This document shows positions 8,342 through 17,034 of a stretch of DNA of 64,000 nucleotides, piece after piece; position 1 is the first letter of the stretch; each line of letters begins with the position of its first letter. The translations under genes and the position numbers were made by a program. The DNA comes from CAZDYP01 sp964509505. Its GTDB lineage: Bacteria; Chloroflexota; Anaerolineae; JACRMK01. The notes under the pieces are model-generated. The model had not been told where the DNA came from and ran no database searches. It was given only the letters and a program-made list of their open reading frames with translations. The stretch is from assembly GCA_964509505.1 (NCBI GenBank), contig CAZDYP010000004.1, positions 1 to 64,000 of the forward strand, in the 5' to 3' direction.

Positions 8342-8369
8342 TTGACAGCCCTTTCTCTGAGACTATAAT
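8342..8369 (+). promoter_or_regulatory. Promoter of the peptide ABC transporter operon
   Basis: Consensus -35 TTGACA (8342-8347), a 16-bp spacer and consensus -10 TATAAT (8364-8369). The start codon is 50 bp downstream of the -10, with a strong AGGAGG in between. Confidence 0.85.
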
Positions 8370-8418
8370 ATCGTGCGTGCGCTATGCTCAAATTCCATTT
8401 CTTCTTAAGGAGGAGAAT

Positions 8419-10137
8419 ATGTTGAAGTCTCGTCGTTTGTTTTTGTTGTTGATGACGTTGGCTTTGGTGCTCGCAGCGTGTGGCACAGCTGCTACACCCA
8501 CCGCCGCGCCGCCACCGCCCGCCACACCTACGCGCGCAGCGGCAGCGCAACCGACTGCCGCCCCCGCAGCGGCCACACCCACTACCGCTGCTCCTGCTCC
8601 AACAGCCACGACCGCGCCGCGTCCCACCACGCCGCCCACTGCCGCGCCGAGCGGCGCTGCGAACACGTTGGTCTGGGTGCAAAACATTGACGATGTGGTG
8701 TCATTCGATCCGGCCGAAGCCTACGAGTACAGCGGTTGGCTCGGAGTGCATGCGATGTACGATACGCTCGTCAAATTTGAAGGCGCTGACCTCGTCAACG
8801 TCAAGCCGAGCCTCGCGGAAAAATGGACGATCAAAGACGCGGGCGCAAATTGGGAAATCACGTTCAACCTCAAGGAAGGCGTGAAGTTCGCCAGCGGCAA
8901 CAGCATGACCTCTGCCGACGTCGTGTATTCGTTCCAACGCGGCATCAAGTTGAACAAACCACCCGCTTTCTTGTGGACAGACATCGGCGGTCTCAAGGAA
9001 GACAGCATCAAAGCGCCCGATGCGAAGACGGTTGTGCTGACGATGCCCAAGACCGCCAGCCCGCTCGAATTTCTTAACGTGCTGACTGCGCCGCCGTTGA
9101 GCATTGTGGATTCCAAGACCGTGATGGCGAACGCTGGCGCCGACATGGGCAACACGTGGCTGAAAGATCATTCGGCAGGCACAGGTCCTTACATGATGGA
9201 TCACTGGAAGAAGGATGTCGAGTTCCTGCTCGTCGCCAATCCGAATGCGTCCGTCAAACCCAAAATTGCTAACGTCTTGATCAAGCACGTGCCTGAAGGC
9301 GTCAATCAACAAGCCCAACTGGAAAAGGGCGATGCCGATGTCGCCACGGGTTTGACGCCCGAACAGGTCAAGGCTGTGCAAGGTAAGTCTGGTATCAGCG
9401 TCGTCAAAGCGGGCAACCTGCAAATCTTCTACGTCGGCATGAATGTTACCCTCAAGCCGCTCGACAACAACAAAGTGCGTGAAGCCCTGCGCACGGCGAT
9501 TGACTACGATGGCATCGTGAAAGATTTGCTCTCGGGCAACGTGCAACGCCTCAATACCATTGTGCCGATTGGTTTGTTTGGCGCGAACACCGACAAAATT
9601 TTCCAGAAAGACGTGGCGAAGGCGAAAGCGTTGCTCAAAGAGGCCGGCTTCGAGAGAGGCTTTGAGATTGATATGCTCACGCTCACGGGCAATCAAGGCT
9701 TGGTGAACATGGGCGACCTTGCCGCGAAGATTCAAGCCGACTGGGCAGAGATTGGCGTGAAGGTCAACGTTAAACAACAAGCCGCCGCCGAATTGCTCGG
9801 CACGTATCGCGCGCAGAAAGCGCCAATTGTGTTGCTGCTCTGGGGCCCCGACTTTGCCGATCCCGACGCCAACGGCACACCCTTCGCCGATGCGCCGCTT
9901 GGCAAGCGCAACAACTACGACGACCCGAAAGCGAAAGAATTGGCGAAGAAAGCGCAACTCGAAACGGATCCCGACAAGCGCAAAGCCGCTTACAAAGAAC
10001 TCACCGACTACCTCGCACACAACGGTCCTTATGCCATTTTGTTCCAGCCGAACCAATTGTTCGCGCTGCGCTCCAACGTGCAAGGCTTCGCGTGGAGCCC
10101 CATGGGCTATTCGGACTTGTGGACGATTAGCAAGTAG
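8419..10137 (+). CDS. ABC transporter substrate-binding lipoprotein, family 5 (peptide/nickel type)
   Basis: 572 residues. A lipoprotein signal ends in LVLAAC with the lipidated Cys at about 21. A Thr/Ala/Pro tether (about 22-85) is followed by a full SBP_bac_5 domain (NIDDVVSFDPAEAYEYSG, then LAEKWTI, GVKFASG, a standard family pattern). The ATG at 8419 is chosen because AGGAGG sits at 8409-8414. It captures an oligopeptide or similar solute outside the membrane for the two permeases that follow. The substrate cannot be read from sequence, but a dipeptidase three genes on makes short peptides the best guess. A consensus promoter lies directly upstream. Confidence 0.92.
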   Translation: MLKSRRLFLLLMTLALVLAACGTAATPTAAPPPPATPTRAAAAQPTAAPAAATPTTAAPAPTATTAPRPTTPPTAAPSGAANTLVWVQNIDDVVSFDPAEAYEYSGWLGVHAMYDTLVKFEGADLVNVKPSLAEKWTIKDAGANWEITFNLKEGVKFASGNSMTSADVVYSFQRGIKLNKPPAFLWTDIGGLKEDSIKAPDAKTVVLTMPKTASPLEFLNVLTAPPLSIVDSKTVMANAGADMGNTWLKDHSAGTGPYMMDHWKKDVEFLLVANPNASVKPKIANVLIKHVPEGVNQQAQLEKGDADVATGLTPEQVKAVQGKSGISVVKAGNLQIFYVGMNVTLKPLDNNKVREALRTAIDYDGIVKDLLSGNVQRLNTIVPIGLFGANTDKIFQKDVAKAKALLKEAGFERGFEIDMLTLTGNQGLVNMGDLAAKIQADWAEIGVKVNVKQQAAAELLGTYRAQKAPIVLLLWGPDFADPDANGTPFADAPLGKRNNYDDPKAKELAKKAQLETDPDKRKAAYKELTDYLAHNGPYAILFQPNQLFALRSNVQGFAWSPMGYSDLWTISK

Positions 10138-10146
10138 TCTGAAGCA

Positions 10147-10233
10147 TGAAACGTGAAACGTGATGGGTCAGCGAGCTTTGCCCATCACGTTTCACGTTTC
10201 ACGCTTCACTCATCACGTCTCATGTCTCACTTC
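10147..10233. repeat. Heptamer repeat (TGAAACG type) with inverted half
   Basis: TGAAACG units followed by the inverse form CGTTTCA (twice, then degenerate copies CGCTTCA and similar) around a short centre reading TGGGTCAGCGAGCTTTGCCCA. It fills the whole space between the binding-protein and permease genes and could form a hairpin that reduces readthrough. Confidence 0.75.
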
Positions 10234-10237
10234 TTCA

Positions 10238-11251
10238 ATGAACTTCCTCAACTACCTCCTGCGCCGTCTGATTGGCGTCATCGCCGTCATGGTTGGCGTC
10301 TCCATCGTCACCTTCGTCATCTCCCACCTCGTCCCTGCCGATCCTGCCGCCGCCGCATTGGGTGATCGTGCGCGCGAAGATCAGGTCCAAGCGTTCCGGC
10401 AACAATATGGTCTCGATAAGCCTGTCGTCGAGCAATACTTCATTTATGTCAGCAGATTATTGCGCGGCGATTTGGGCTTGAGCATCCGCACGCGCCGTCC
10501 TGTGCTGACCGACCTCGCCGATTTTTTCCCCGCGACAATCGAGCTCTCATTAGCTGCCTTGCTCATCTCCTTACTGCTTGGCATTCCAACGGGTGTGTGG
10601 TCATCGCTCTTTCGCAATCGTTTACCCGATCATCTGGTGCGTATTTTCGCGCTCATTGGCGGCTCACTGCCGATTTTCTGGTTGGGCTTGTTGCTCATCG
10701 GCTTGTTTTACAGCAACTTAGGATGGCTGCCCGTCGGCGGGCGCATTGACGATTTCGTTCCGCCGCCGCAACGCATCACGGGACTGTTCGTGATAGATAG
10801 TTTGCTGACAGGCAACTTCACTGCTTTGAAAAGCAGTCTCATTCATCTGATTCTGCCCGCGTTCACGCTTGGCTACTTCTCGACGGCCGTCATCTCGCGG
10901 ATGATGCGCTCCTCCATGCTTGAAGTCTTGCAACAAGATTACATGCGAACCGCTCGCGCCAAAGGGTTATTGGAGCGTTGGGTGATTGTGCGGCATGGTC
11001 TCCGCAATGCGCTGATTCCCACGTTCACCATCATCGGCATCACGTTTGGCAGTTTGCTCTCGGGCGCCGTCCTGACCGAAACGACGTTCACGTGGCCCGG
11101 ACTTGGACGCTATGCGACAGCCGCTGCGATTGGCGTGGACTTTCCCGCCGTGATGGGAGTGACGTTGTTAGCCGCGTTTGTCTATACGCTCGCCAATCTC
11201 ATCGTGGATGTGAGTTACGCTTGGCTCGATCCACGCATTAGGAATCGGTAA
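10238..11251 (+). CDS. ABC transporter permease, DppB/OppB type
   Basis: 337 residues with the N-terminal membrane segment and the BPD_transp_1 core of peptide permeases. Visible family marks are the PADPAAAALGDRA segment, GLDKPVVEQYFIYVSRLLRGDLGLSIRTRRPV, and the EAA-type cytoplasmic loop ARAKGLLERWVIVRHGLRNALIP. It forms the membrane channel with the next gene. The ATG at 10238 is preferred over upstream in-frame starts because the upstream codons come from a heptamer repeat. No good Shine-Dalgarno sequence is present at this start. Confidence 0.9.
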   Translation: MNFLNYLLRRLIGVIAVMVGVSIVTFVISHLVPADPAAAALGDRAREDQVQAFRQQYGLDKPVVEQYFIYVSRLLRGDLGLSIRTRRPVLTDLADFFPATIELSLAALLISLLLGIPTGVWSSLFRNRLPDHLVRIFALIGGSLPIFWLGLLLIGLFYSNLGWLPVGGRIDDFVPPPQRITGLFVIDSLLTGNFTALKSSLIHLILPAFTLGYFSTAVISRMMRSSMLEVLQQDYMRTARAKGLLERWVIVRHGLRNALIPTFTIIGITFGSLLSGAVLTETTFTWPGLGRYATAAAIGVDFPAVMGVTLLAAFVYTLANLIVDVSYAWLDPRIRNR

Positions 11252-11346
11252 TCAGTGTTCAGTCATCAGTGTTCAGTTTCTAGTGATGGCTCTATTCGCT
11301 GAACAGTGAACACTGAACACTGAACACTGAACACTGAACACTGAAC
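11252..11346. repeat. Heptamer repeat (AACACTG type) with inverted half
   Basis: Five or more copies of AACACTG in a row (about 11308-11346), preceded by the inverse form CAGTGTT in degenerate copies (11256-11280). It fills the gap between the two permease genes and runs up to the ATG at 11348. Confidence 0.85.
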
Positions 11347-11347
11347 T

Positions 11348-12223
11348 ATGGTTTCCCCATTGACAGAAACCCCCGTCGCGTTCACACGCAGGTTAAAACG
11401 TCCCACCCTGCTGCGGAGTCCACTGACCGTCGCGGGCTTCGCGCTCATGCTCATCTTCGTCGTCGGCGCGCTCGCCGCGCCTATCCTCGCGCCTCATGAG
11501 CCGACCAAGCAATCACTCTCTGTGCGCCTCAAACCGCCCTCCGCAGAACACTGGATGGGCACCGATCAATTAGGGCGTGATCTTTGGAGCCGCGTGTTGT
11601 TCGGCGCGCAAAATTCGCTCATGGTGGGCGTCATCGTGGTCGGGGCGGCGGGTTTAGTTGGCACGCTGATTGGCTTGGTCGCAGGTTACGTTGGCGGCGC
11701 AATAGATGAAGTGTTGATGCGCGCGACGGATGTGTTTTTTGCTTTCCCCTCACTAATTTTGGCGATGGCGATTTCAGGCGCATTGGGCCCGAGTTTGACC
11801 AACGCGATGATTGCGATTGCGGTGGTGACGTGGCCCGTGTATGCGCGTTTGGTGCGCGGGCAGGTGTTGTCGTTGCGTCAACGTGAATTTGTCGAAGCCG
11901 CGCGTTGTGTGGGCGTGTCATTGCCGCGTATGTTGCTACAACATCTCTTACCGAATACACTCGCGCCCTTGTTGGTGCAAGCGAGCTTCGACATGGGCGG
12001 GGCGATTCTCACGGCCGCTGGTTTGAGCTTCATCGGCTTCGGCGCGCAGATTCCCACGCCCGAATGGGGTGTGCTGATTAGCGATGGGCGTCGCTACGTT
12101 GCCACGCAACCGTGGCTGCCGCTCTTCCCCGGCCTCGCTATCCTCTTGACCGTCGCCGCGTTCAACCTCATTGGCGACGGCTTGCGCGACGCGCTTGATC
12201 CGCGCCTGCGTGGGCATGAGTAA
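11348..12223 (+). CDS. ABC transporter permease, DppC/OppC type
   Basis: 291 residues. The OppC N-terminal segment (about 20-60), the GTDQLGRDLWSRVLFGAQNSL motif (about 75-95) and the BPD_transp_1 domain with the EAA loop EAARCVGVSLPRMLLQHLLPN are all present, ending DALDPRLRGHE as is usual for this family. It pairs with the DppB-like protein. No ATP-binding subunits (DppD/DppF) follow; the next gene is a peptidase, so the ATPases must be encoded elsewhere. The start lies directly after an AACACTG array, which leaves no room for a normal ribosome-binding site. Confidence 0.92.
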   Translation: MVSPLTETPVAFTRRLKRPTLLRSPLTVAGFALMLIFVVGALAAPILAPHEPTKQSLSVRLKPPSAEHWMGTDQLGRDLWSRVLFGAQNSLMVGVIVVGAAGLVGTLIGLVAGYVGGAIDEVLMRATDVFFAFPSLILAMAISGALGPSLTNAMIAIAVVTWPVYARLVRGQVLSLRQREFVEAARCVGVSLPRMLLQHLLPNTLAPLLVQASFDMGGAILTAAGLSFIGFGAQIPTPEWGVLISDGRRYVATQPWLPLFPGLAILLTVAAFNLIGDGLRDALDPRLRGHE

Positions 12224-12227
12224 AACA

Positions 12228-12300
12228 CTAAGACACAAAGAACACAAAGAACACAAAGAAAACCTTTGTGTTCTTTGTGCCTTCGTGCCTTCGTGTTGAA
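12228..12300. repeat. 9-bp tandem repeat (ACACAAAGA type) with inverted half
   Basis: Three near-exact 9-mers (ACACAAAGA) are followed by the inverse sequence (CTTTGTGTTCTTTGTG), which can fold into a hairpin of about 16 bp. A related array lies at 14702-14776. Confidence 0.75.
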
Positions 12301-12312
12301 AATGGAGAAGCA

Positions 12313-13344
12313 ATGAGCAATGACATTCAAACTCGTCTCGCTCGCTTGCATCACGGCATCGTTGACATGCACTTCGACTTGTTGATGGATTTGTACGAGC
12401 AACGCGAGCGCGTCAATGTCCTCGACACAGATTATCTTGCCGATTTGCAAGTGGGCGGTATTGGCGTCATCGGCGCGGCGATTTACATCGAAGACAAATA
12501 TGTGCCAGAGTTGGCGTTGCGTGTCGCGCTCGACCAGATCGCACGGCTCTATGTGGAGACCAATGGCAACACGCACTTTGCTTTATGCAAGAGCTACGCC
12601 GACATCGTAGCCGCGCGACAAGCGGGCAAGATCGCCATCCTCATCACGATGGAAGGCGTCGAGCCGTTAGGCACTGACCTCGATTTGCTGCGTGTGTTTT
12701 ACGAGCTCGGTGTGCGGAGCGTCGGCTTGACCCACGTGCGGCGCAACATGGCGGGCGATGGCGGCGTGTTCGCGCCACGCGGCTCATCGCGTCACGGTTT
12801 GAGTGCGTTTGGCAAGGAGGTCATCAAGCAATGCGAGGCGTTGGGCATCATGCTCGACCTCGCGCATCTCAACCCTGCGGGTGTGGACGATGTGTTGGCA
12901 TTGACGACGAAACCCGTCATCGTCTCGCACTCGAACCCGCGCAAGTTTTACGACATCGAACGCAATAGCAGCGACGAACACATCAAAATCGTCGGACAAC
13001 GCGGCGGCGTGTTCGGCGTGAACGCCGTGCTGGTCAGCCCCAAGCCCGAAGAAGCCACGCTCGACCGCTACGTGGACCACATCGAATACGTTGCAGAGTT
13101 GGCGGGCATAGACAGCGTGGGCATCGGCTTCGACTTCTTCGACCACATCTACAAACAATGGACAGACGCGCAACGTGCCGATCTCGAACGCAAACTCACG
13201 AAGCCTAACTTCTTACCCGACTTGCGCGACCACACGCACGCGCCCAACCTCACGCGCAAACTCATCGAGCGCGGCTTCGGCGACGCCGACATCGAGAAGA
13301 TTTTGGGGGGAAATTGGATGAGGGTGTTCAAACAGCTACTATAG
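12313..13344 (+). CDS. Membrane dipeptidase family protein (peptidase M19)
   Basis: 343 residues covering the whole M19 TIM-barrel. The metal ligands known for renal dipeptidase can be matched: H-x-D in VDMHFDLL, Glu in TMEGVEP, His in LDLAHLN and His in IVSHSNPRK. These enzymes hydrolyse dipeptides with a binuclear zinc site. There is no signal peptide, so it should act in the cytoplasm, consistent with cleaving peptides imported by the ABC system just upstream. The ATG at 12313 has GGAGAAG a few bases before it. Some M19 members act on other amides, so the exact substrate is open. Confidence 0.9.
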   Translation: MSNDIQTRLARLHHGIVDMHFDLLMDLYEQRERVNVLDTDYLADLQVGGIGVIGAAIYIEDKYVPELALRVALDQIARLYVETNGNTHFALCKSYADIVAARQAGKIAILITMEGVEPLGTDLDLLRVFYELGVRSVGLTHVRRNMAGDGGVFAPRGSSRHGLSAFGKEVIKQCEALGIMLDLAHLNPAGVDDVLALTTKPVIVSHSNPRKFYDIERNSSDEHIKIVGQRGGVFGVNAVLVSPKPEEATLDRYVDHIEYVAELAGIDSVGIGFDFFDHIYKQWTDAQRADLERKLTKPNFLPDLRDHTHAPNLTRKLIERGFGDADIEKILGGNWMRVFKQLL

Positions 13345-13351
13345 ACAAAAT

Positions 13352-13381
13352 CGGTGGAGTCATTGTGACTCCACCGTTTTC
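13352..13381 (+). terminator. Intrinsic terminator after the dipeptidase gene
   Basis: CGGTGGAGTCA (13352-13362) and TGACTCCACCG (13366-13376) form a perfect 11-bp stem with a 3-nt loop, followed by TTTTCGTTT. Confidence 0.9.
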
Positions 13382-13383
13382 GT

Positions 13384-13429
13384 TTCCCCTCACGCCTCAC
13401 ATTTCGCGCTTCACATTTCACGCTCCGCC
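13384..13429. repeat. Heptamer repeat (TCACATT/TCACGCT type)
   Basis: Degenerate 7-bp units TCACGCC, TCACATT, TCGCGCT, TCACATT, TCACGCT run from the terminator into the 3' end of lysA, so the last codons of lysA (minus strand) are repeat-derived. Confidence 0.65.
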
Positions 13430-14640
13430 ATCTGCTCCCACGTTTCCCGTTGCGTCACCACGCGCCACTCCTTGCCCTGCACAACGACCTCCGCAGGCAA
13501 CGGTTGTTGATTGTAGCGCGATGCCATACTGAACCCATACGCGCCCACATCCATAATCGCAATCAAATCGCCGCGTGTCATAACGGGCAGGGTGCGATCA
13601 TGCGCCAGAAAATCCGCACTCTCACAAATCGGTCCGACTACATCAGCCAAGACTTTTGCCTCAGAACGCGGACGCACTGCCCGCACTTCATGGTAAGCCT
13701 CATATAACGCTGGGCGCATGAGCGAGTGCATCCCTGCATCCGTCACCACGAAATTTTTTGTCGGCGTGCGCTTGAGATAGGTCACACTCGCCACCAATGC
13801 GCCTGCCGGCGCGACGATGCTGCGCCCCGGCTCCAAGATGAAGGGGGGATGCGCCGCGCCAAATGTTTGATTCACGACCTGCGCCCACTCGCTTGCGTGC
13901 ATTGGGTTCTCGTCACGATAGACGATGCCCAAGCCGCCGCCGAGGTTGATGTGCTGCAAGTTCACGCCCCACGCTTGCATTTGCAACACTAAGTCGCGCA
14001 TGAACTCGGCGCGCGCGCGCATTGGTTCGGGTTGTGTAATCTGCGAGCCGATATGCGAGTGGATGCCGACAATCTGCACGCTTGCTATTTGCTGCGCTTG
14101 GCGCACTACCGCTTCAATATCTTCCAATGGCACACCAAACTTCGACGCTTTGTGTCCCGTGCTGATGTGCTTGTGCGTCAGCGCGTCAATGTCGGGATTG
14201 AGACGAAACGCAATGGGCGCAACCTTTTGCTTCTGTTGCGCGATCTCTGCGACAAGTTCAAGTTCTTCTACGCCATCCACATTGATGCACAATATCTCAT
14301 TCTCAAGCGCGTATGCAATTTCGGCGGCGGTCTTGCCATTGCCATTGAAGACAATTTTGTTGGGCGGCGTGCCGACCTTGAGCGCGCGCCACAACTCGCC
14401 GCCGCTCACTACATCTGCGCCGATGCCAAGCGAGACGAGATGGCGCAAGATGGCGAGGTTCGCGTTCGCCTTGTACGCATACGCGATGAGGGCGTTAGGA
14501 AACGCCGTGAGAAAGGCGCGCGCGCGCCGCTCAATTTCGTCGAGCGAATAAACGTAGAACGGCGTGCCGACCTCGCGCGCGATAACCGAGAGGGACGCTT
14601 GTTCGCAATGGAGCTCGTGGTTTTGATAAGAAAAGTTCAT
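13411..14640 (-). CDS. lysA: Diaminopimelate decarboxylase
   Basis: 409 residues, fold-type III PLP enzyme. The PLP lysine is in IAYAYKANAN, followed by SGGELWRAL, the HSHIGSQI loop, the glycine-rich phosphate-binding segment INLGGGLGIVY and EPGRSIVAPAG. The C-terminal part has the CESADFLAHD segment that supplies the catalytic Cys at the dimer interface in this family. It converts meso-diaminopimelate to lysine, the last step of lysine synthesis. It is convergent with the dipeptidase gene and stands alone on the minus strand. Confidence 0.95.
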   Translation of the reverse strand: MNFSYQNHELHCEQASLSVIAREVGTPFYVYSLDEIERRARAFLTAFPNALIAYAYKANANLAILRHLVSLGIGADVVSGGELWRALKVGTPPNKIVFNGNGKTAAEIAYALENEILCINVDGVEELELVAEIAQQKQKVAPIAFRLNPDIDALTHKHISTGHKASKFGVPLEDIEAVVRQAQQIASVQIVGIHSHIGSQITQPEPMRARAEFMRDLVLQMQAWGVNLQHINLGGGLGIVYRDENPMHASEWAQVVNQTFGAAHPPFILEPGRSIVAPAGALVASVTYLKRTPTKNFVVTDAGMHSLMRPALYEAYHEVRAVRPRSEAKVLADVVGPICESADFLAHDRTLPVMTRGDLIAIMDVGAYGFSMASRYNQQPLPAEVVVQGKEWRVVTQRETWEQMAEREM

Positions 14641-14701
14641 CGAGTATCCTCGGAAGAAATGTGGGAACTCACCTTACGCAGACGCGGTTACACCAACCGC
14701 C

Positions 14702-14776
14702 CCAACACAAAGGCATTAAGAAGCACAAAGCGCACCAAGTCTTTGTGTCTTTGTGAAATGGTTGTGCCTTTGTGTT
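14702..14776. repeat. CACAAAG-type repeat with inverted half
   Basis: ACACAAAGG, GCACAAAGC and similar units are followed by the inverse GTCTTTGTGTCTTTGTG and CCTTTGTGTTG. It is related to 12228-12300 and lies in the divergent space between lysA and the response-regulator gene. Confidence 0.65.
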
Positions 14777-14908
14777 GAGAAGTCGGCATAGCCATCAATA
14801 GCGTCAAAGTCGCGCAAGGCGAGATGGGAAATTATGACACATTCGCGGATTGTGGTAAATTCTTTTTACCTCGAGGAGGAGGACACACCAATCCTTCACG
14901 GAGGAAAC

Positions 14909-15748
14909 ATGTTTTTTCAGGAATGGAATGTGTTGGTGGTGGATGATGAGCCCGATGTGTTGGCTGTCACCAAGCTCGCCTTGATTGATGCGGAGGTTTA
15001 TGGCTTGCCCATCAAGATTCACACCGCGAAGAGCAAAGCCGAAGCGATGGACTTGCTCAACACGACCTTTGCCATCAAAGATGTGCCTGAAGGCTCCTTG
15101 ACCGTTGGCTTGATTGATGTGGTGATGGAGAGCCAGCACGCAGGCCTTGAACTCTGTGAGTATATTCGCGCCTCACTGAAGAATCAATCCGCGCAACTCT
15201 ACATCCGCACTGGGCAACCAGGGGTTATGCCTGAACGGATCGTGATTGACCGCTACGACATCTCTGGCTATTTCACGAAGGTTGAGATGACGGAGCAGAA
15301 GCTATACACCTTCGTCAAGAGCGGCATTCGCCAATGGCTCACCAGCTACTACTCGAAGCTTGTTGCCGAGCTGACTAATCGCGCCATTCAACATGCGGAG
15401 ACAAAAGCGCAACTGCTGAAAATGCTGACGCCCATCGGCAAAGAGTTCGGGCTGTTGATGATACAGGGCATCGTCTTTGAACAAGACACTGTCCTCACCT
15501 ACGTTACGCCTGAGCAAGTGCTGGCATTGCATGATGAGCTGGTCATGCTGCCGCCCATGATTGAAACCTCCGAAGGTCACAGATTCATTGCGGATGGGAA
15601 GCGCGTGATGACACATATCGTCGAGACGCCCTCCACTGCCGATTACTATTTCGTCGCCGAATATACGATGGCGATGCCTCCCCATTTATACGACGTCACG
15701 TTCAAAAATGGTCTCGCGCTTTCGATGCTTTGGAAACGCGCGCAGTAA
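14909..15748 (+). CDS. Response regulator with DUF3369-type receiver and C-terminal domain
   Basis: 279 residues. The receiver domain (about 1-140) has the acidic pair in VLVVDDEPDVLAVTKLAL, the phospho-acceptor Asp at about 70 (LIDVVME), and IRTGQPGVMPERIVIDRYDI. This is the pattern of the response regulators that carry DUF3369. The C-terminal part (about 150-279) has no DNA-binding motif that I recognise. GGAGGAAAC precedes the ATG at 14909; an in-frame ATG at 14834 lacks this. The gene ends 4 bp before the histidine kinase gene, so the two form a likely two-component pair. The output is probably protein-protein rather than DNA binding (inference). Confidence 0.85.
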   Translation: MFFQEWNVLVVDDEPDVLAVTKLALIDAEVYGLPIKIHTAKSKAEAMDLLNTTFAIKDVPEGSLTVGLIDVVMESQHAGLELCEYIRASLKNQSAQLYIRTGQPGVMPERIVIDRYDISGYFTKVEMTEQKLYTFVKSGIRQWLTSYYSKLVAELTNRAIQHAETKAQLLKMLTPIGKEFGLLMIQGIVFEQDTVLTYVTPEQVLALHDELVMLPPMIETSEGHRFIADGKRVMTHIVETPSTADYYFVAEYTMAMPPHLYDVTFKNGLALSMLWKRAQ

Positions 15749-15752
15749 GACG

Positions 15753-16961
15753 ATGGACGCCAATCTCCTGAAACAATTCGTCTTCTTCTCGCCGTTCTCG
15801 CTCGAGCAGCTGCAACATATCGCCGACGCCGCGCCGCGTGTGCGCTTGGGCGCAGGCGAAACAATATTTCACCTGGGCGACCAATCTACAGAGATGTATC
15901 TTATCTTGTCGGGCAAGGTGAAAATTCATCGTGTGGACGAGCATGGCACTGAAATGGTGTTGACACTGCTGGACACAGGAGAAGTATTTGGCGAGTTAGC
16001 CTTGTTGAGCAACGAACCACGCATGGCAACCGCGACGACGGTGATGCCGTGCGAGTTTTTGGTGATTGACCATGCGTTGCTGCTCGATTTGATTGCGACT
16101 ACCTCACCCAGCGCCATCTTTCGAATGTTTGCGGTTCTCAGCAACCAGATTCGCGCCATCAACGAGCGCGAATTTCGCCAACGCCTGGAAACGCGTATGC
16201 TCACTGCCGAAATGGAAGCGAGGCGACAACGCAACTTGACGCAAATGGTCGCAGGGGTGGCGCATGAATTGAACACGCCATTGGGCGTAGCAAACACCGC
16301 TGCGAGCATCATCGCGCACGAAATCGAAATGCCCGCCTTCCACGCGCTCGCGCAGGATGCCACGCTAAAACGTGCTGTGTATAAAATCCGCGAAGCCTCG
16401 TCGCTCATCATGAGCAACATCCAACGCGCACACAAATTGGTGGAGGATTTCAAGAAGGTTTCCGTCAGCCAACTCAAGGATGTCAAAGAAGTTCTGAATT
16501 TGTCCGATGTCGTCAACGAGACGCTGAACCTAGCAAAGATTTATCTCAAGCACAGCGGTTTGACCATCACCTATGAAGACGCGCTGCCGGCCGAGCACAG
16601 AACATGGGTGGGCTATCGCGGTCATTTCTCGCAAGTTCTGTTAAACTTGCTGACCAATGTGGAGCGTTACGCTTATCCCAACGGCGCGGGCGGCGTCGTC
16701 GAGATTCGCCTGTCGCTCGCAGGTCAAGATCAATTTGCGGTGTCAGTGCGCGATTATGGGCATGGCATGGCGGACGATGTGCGCGCGCGCATCTTTGAAC
16801 CGTTCTTCACGACCGGGCGCGAGCGCGGCGGCACAGGCTTGGGCATGACGATCGTGCATAGCCTGGTCACTGACGCGCTCAAAGGGCACGTTCACATTCA
16901 TTCCGCGCCGAATCAAGGCACCGAAATCGTCGTCACGTTTCCACGTCACGTGCCTGATTAA
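15753..16961 (+). CDS. Cytoplasmic histidine kinase with N-terminal cyclic-nucleotide-binding domain
   Basis: 402 residues with no membrane segment. A cNMP-binding beta-roll (about 1-130) has GELALLSNEPRMATATT, keeping the Arg that binds the cyclic phosphate. A helical linker follows (about 140-165). The H-box is MVAGVAHELNTPLG with the phospho-accepting His at about 171. The ATPase domain has the N-box LLNLLTNVERYAYP, the G1 box VRDYGHGM and the G2 box RGGTGLGMTIV. It should autophosphorylate in response to a cyclic nucleotide and pass the phosphate to the regulator encoded 4 bp upstream. The ligand (cAMP, cGMP or other) is not determinable here. Confidence 0.9.
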   Translation: MDANLLKQFVFFSPFSLEQLQHIADAAPRVRLGAGETIFHLGDQSTEMYLILSGKVKIHRVDEHGTEMVLTLLDTGEVFGELALLSNEPRMATATTVMPCEFLVIDHALLLDLIATTSPSAIFRMFAVLSNQIRAINEREFRQRLETRMLTAEMEARRQRNLTQMVAGVAHELNTPLGVANTAASIIAHEIEMPAFHALAQDATLKRAVYKIREASSLIMSNIQRAHKLVEDFKKVSVSQLKDVKEVLNLSDVVNETLNLAKIYLKHSGLTITYEDALPAEHRTWVGYRGHFSQVLLNLLTNVERYAYPNGAGGVVEIRLSLAGQDQFAVSVRDYGHGMADDVRARIFEPFFTTGRERGGTGLGMTIVHSLVTDALKGHVHIHSAPNQGTEIVVTFPRHVPD

Positions 16962-16967
16962 ACCAAA

Positions 16968-16998
16968 GACCTCACAAGTTTCCAAAACCTGTGAGGTC
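16968..16998. repeat. GACCTCACA palindrome (possible terminator)
   Basis: GACCTCACAAGTTT (16968-16981) and AAACCTGTGAGGTC (16985-16998) pair over 13 of 14 positions with a very short loop. It sits just after the kinase gene and before the convergent aceB, where it could end transcription, although a U-tract is weak. A half copy is seen at 50704-50719. Confidence 0.65.
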
Positions 16999-17034
16999 TG
17001 TAGTGCCTCGCTGCTTCGTTTTCTCGTCCCTCGT

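Noticed and set aside
8701..10083. A 460-codon open frame antisense to the substrate-binding protein gene
   Set aside because: It is the shadow of a GC-rich, well-supported gene; its composition (many Arg, His, Val) is typical of an antisense frame and no domain is visible.
13925..14551. A 208-codon plus-strand frame over lysA
   Set aside because: Antisense shadow of a gene with clear catalytic motifs.
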